Shown here piece after piece: positions 62,354-64,000 of a stretch of 64,000 nt of DNA. Each line of letters begins with the position of its first letter. Within the stretch, counting starts at the first letter, position 1. Source of the stretch: an uncultured Lachnospiraceae bacterium (lineage in GTDB: Bacteria; Bacillota; Clostridia; Lachnospirales; Lachnospiraceae); assembly GCA_910586095.1 (NCBI GenBank), contig CAJUHQ010000003.1, positions 1 to 64,000 of the forward strand, in the 5' to 3' direction. Below the pieces are notes generated by a model. That model was not told where the DNA came from and made no database searches. It was given only the letters and a program-made list of their open reading frames with translations. A program made the position numbers and the translations under genes.

Positions 62354-62779
62354 ATGGCAAAGAAAGTACAAGGATATATCAAATTGCAGATACCTGCTGC
62401 AAAGGCAACACCGGCTCCACCGGTTGGCCCAGCGCTAGGACAGCATGGTGTGAACATTGTAGAGTTCACAAAGCAGTTTAATGCAAGAACAGCGGATCAG
62501 GAAGGAATGATTATTCCAGTAGTAATCACCGTATATGCGGACAGAAGTTTTAGTTTCATTACCAAAACCCCGCCTGCAGCAGTTTTGTTAAAGAAGGCAT
62601 GTAACATTAAGACTGCTTCAGCGGTACCCAATAAGACAAAGGTTGCTTCGATCTCTAAGGAAAAGATTCAGGAGATCGCTCAGTTAAAGATGCCTGATTT
62701 AAATGCGGCAAGCCTCGAGGCAGCTATGAGCATGATAGCAGGTACAGCCCGTTCTATGGGAATCACAGTAGAGGAGTAG
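62354..62779 (+). CDS. rplK: 50S ribosomal protein L11
   Basis: The 141-residue protein has the canonical start AKKVQGYIKLQIPAAKATP, PPVGPALGQHGVNIVEF, FSFITKTPPAAVLLKKA and the end MPDLNAASLEAAMSMIAGTA. AAGGAGGTG lies 8 bp before the ATG at 62354; a GTG at 62345 overlaps it. It is the substrate of PrmA, encoded at the other end of this window. Confidence 0.98.
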   Translation: MAKKVQGYIKLQIPAAKATPAPPVGPALGQHGVNIVEFTKQFNARTADQEGMIIPVVITVYADRSFSFITKTPPAAVLLKKACNIKTASAVPNKTKVASISKEKIQEIAQLKMPDLNAASLEAAMSMIAGTARSMGITVEE

Positions 62780-62859
62780 GCAAAGAAGAATGTTTGAGGG
62801 CTTGATTTCCTCAAATGGTAGATTGGTATGTGTGCCAAAGCGCGCAGGAGGGTATAGAA

Positions 62860-63549
62860 ATGAAGCGTAGTAAGAAATATATGGAATCCGCAAAGCAAGT
62901 GGATCGGATGACATTTTATGAGATTGAGGATGCAGTGGCATTGACAAAAAAGACTGCTGCGGCAAAGTTTGATGAGACAATAGAAGTGCATATTAGAACA
63001 GGCTGTGATGGGCGTCATGCAGAGCAACAGATTCGTGGCGCAGTAGTATTGCCAAATGGAACAGGTAAAACTGTTAAAGTTCTAGTATTTGCAAAGGGAG
63101 ATAAAGTAGCAGAGGCAGAAGCAGCAGGTGCAGATTATGTTGGTGGCGATGAACTGATCCCTAAGATTCAGAATGATGGCTGGCTAGACTTTGATGTTGT
63201 AGTAGCTACACCAGATATGATGGGTATTGTTGGACGTCTCGGTAAAGTTTTAGGACCAAAAGGTTTGATGCCTAATCCGAAGGCAGGCACTGTAACAATG
63301 GATGTCACAAAGGCTATCAATGATATCAAAGCTGGTAAGATTGAATATAGATTGGACAAAACCAATATTATTCACTGCCCAATTGGAAAAGTTTCTTTTA
63401 CAGAGGAGCAGTTGACACAGAATCTGAACACACTTTTAGACGCGATTATTAAGGCTAGACCTTCTAATTTGAAGGGACAATTCTTAAAGAGCATTACACT
63501 TGCCTCCACGATGGGCCCTGGTGTAAAGGTCAGCGTTGCGAAGTATTAA
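62860..63549 (+). CDS. rplA: 50S ribosomal protein L1
   Basis: The 229-residue protein matches L1 throughout: TIEVHIRTGCDGRHAEQQIR, GADYVGGDELIPKIQNDGW, LGKVLGPKGLMPNPKAGTVT and ITLASTMGPGVKV. AGGAGGG precedes the ATG at 62860, so the upstream frame from 62815 is not used. Confidence 0.98.
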   Translation: MKRSKKYMESAKQVDRMTFYEIEDAVALTKKTAAAKFDETIEVHIRTGCDGRHAEQQIRGAVVLPNGTGKTVKVLVFAKGDKVAEAEAAGADYVGGDELIPKIQNDGWLDFDVVVATPDMMGIVGRLGKVLGPKGLMPNPKAGTVTMDVTKAINDIKAGKIEYRLDKTNIIHCPIGKVSFTEEQLTQNLNTLLDAIIKARPSNLKGQFLKSITLASTMGPGVKVSVAKY

Positions 63550-63576
63550 AAAGATACAATAATCGTTATGCGTATG

Positions 63577-63609
63577 AAGACCTCGTTTTGAAAAAAGCGG
63601 GGTCTTTTT
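63577..63609 (+). terminator. Terminator after rplA
   Basis: AAGACC and GGTCTT close an extended stem with a C-G/T-A rich middle, followed by TTTTT. Confidence 0.85.
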
Positions 63610-63642
63610 AACACATAGGACTTGTGGTATAGGGGGAAGTAC

Positions 63643-64000
63643 GTGGGTAAAAAAAGGGTGAGGAGAAAACGATCAGGGATACAACGGCATTTGTCTGTGT
63701 TTATGTTGTCATTTTCTCTAGTGCTGCTTGTGGGAATGGCTGTTATGATAGGGAGTTGGGCTGTCATTAAAAGTAGACAAGCAAAACAACAAAACAAAGA
63801 AGACCCTATTGTAATTGATTTTGTGTGGGATGGCAAACAGGCTGATGTGGAACAAGAACCGTCGCAAGAAGGTATTCAGAATACACAACAGACATCTGAA
63901 CAAGAAACAGAACCAACACAGCAGACACAGGATATCCATAACCCAGATGGAACAGGACAAATTGATGCACAAGATGAGCAGTTGTATAGAGAGGCTGTGG
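63643..64000 (+). CDS. Membrane-anchored protein, N-terminal part only
   Basis: A frame begins at a GTG (63643) behind AGGGGG and runs off the window. The first 119 codons give a basic start (GKKRVRRKRSGIQRHLS), one transmembrane helix (about 19-43) and a Gln/Glu/Thr-rich linker (about 52-105). The functional domain lies outside the window, so no function is assigned. The layout fits an anchored extracellular enzyme. Confidence 0.75.
   Translation, partial: MGKKRVRRKRSGIQRHLSVFMLSFSLVLLVGMAVMIGSWAVIKSRQAKQQNKEDPIVIDFVWDGKQADVEQEPSQEGIQNTQQTSEQETEPTQQTQDIHNPDGTGQIDAQDEQLYREAV

Overview
The window looks like chromosomal DNA of a motile, low-to-middle GC, Gram-positive anaerobe of the class Clostridia, most likely a Lachnospiraceae (Roseburia/Lachnospira/Butyrivibrio-like). 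The evidence is the gene order ireB-ruvX-DUF1292-RNase J-mltG-like-trmR-U32, a type III glutamine synthetase, ftsEX next to a PcsB/EnvC-like hydrolase and a CtpA protease, strong GGAGG ribosome binding sites, and flagellins that begin MVVQHN. The assignment comes from gene content and order only.

Layout. 1-13.9 kb is housekeeping: prmA, a P-loop kinase plus a Thg1-like enzyme (a possible RNA-end repair pair), rsmE, a cysteine desulfurase and thiI (tRNA 4-thiouridine), a histidine-less HPr-like gene on the minus strand, mtaB, ireB-ruvX-DUF1292, RNase J, a short MltG-like membrane protein, trmR and a U32-family tRNA hydroxylation protein. 14-19 kb holds glnN, a tRNA-Gln(CUG), an HD hydrolase, cvfB and a yjfB-like motility gene. 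19.7-26 kb holds a CdaR-type regulator, ftsE-ftsX, a coiled-coil M23 hydrolase, a CtpA protease and a TetR regulator. 26-60 kb is a late flagellar island: flgM, flgN, two flgK paralogues, flgL, fliW, csrA, flaG, fliD, fliS, a FliT-like gene, two very small flagellin-like proteins, a broken DUF4157 gene, five flagellins, five glycosyltransferases, glf and a second FliD-like gene. 60.6-64 kb is the rpmG-secE-nusG and rplK-rplA block.

How it works together. Seven sites match the flagellar sigma (sigma-D/sigma-28) pattern TAAA-N15/16-(G)CCGATAT. They lie before yjfB, flgM, flaG and the flagellins, so FlgM would gate most of the late genes. FliW and CsrA are encoded in the same island, and the two most similar flagellins have long structured leaders with a hairpin that presents AGGA in its loop, as expected for CsrA control. 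The glycosyltransferases lie between flagellin genes and probably decorate the filament.

Least expected items: two roughly 110-residue flagellin-like proteins, a possible pseudoknot next to the ribosome binding site of the 727-residue flagellin, an 82-bp three-hairpin repeat that supplies the 5' leader of two unrelated genes, a NusG with an acidic N-terminal extension of about 118 residues, and a decayed DUF4157 metalloprotease-like gene.
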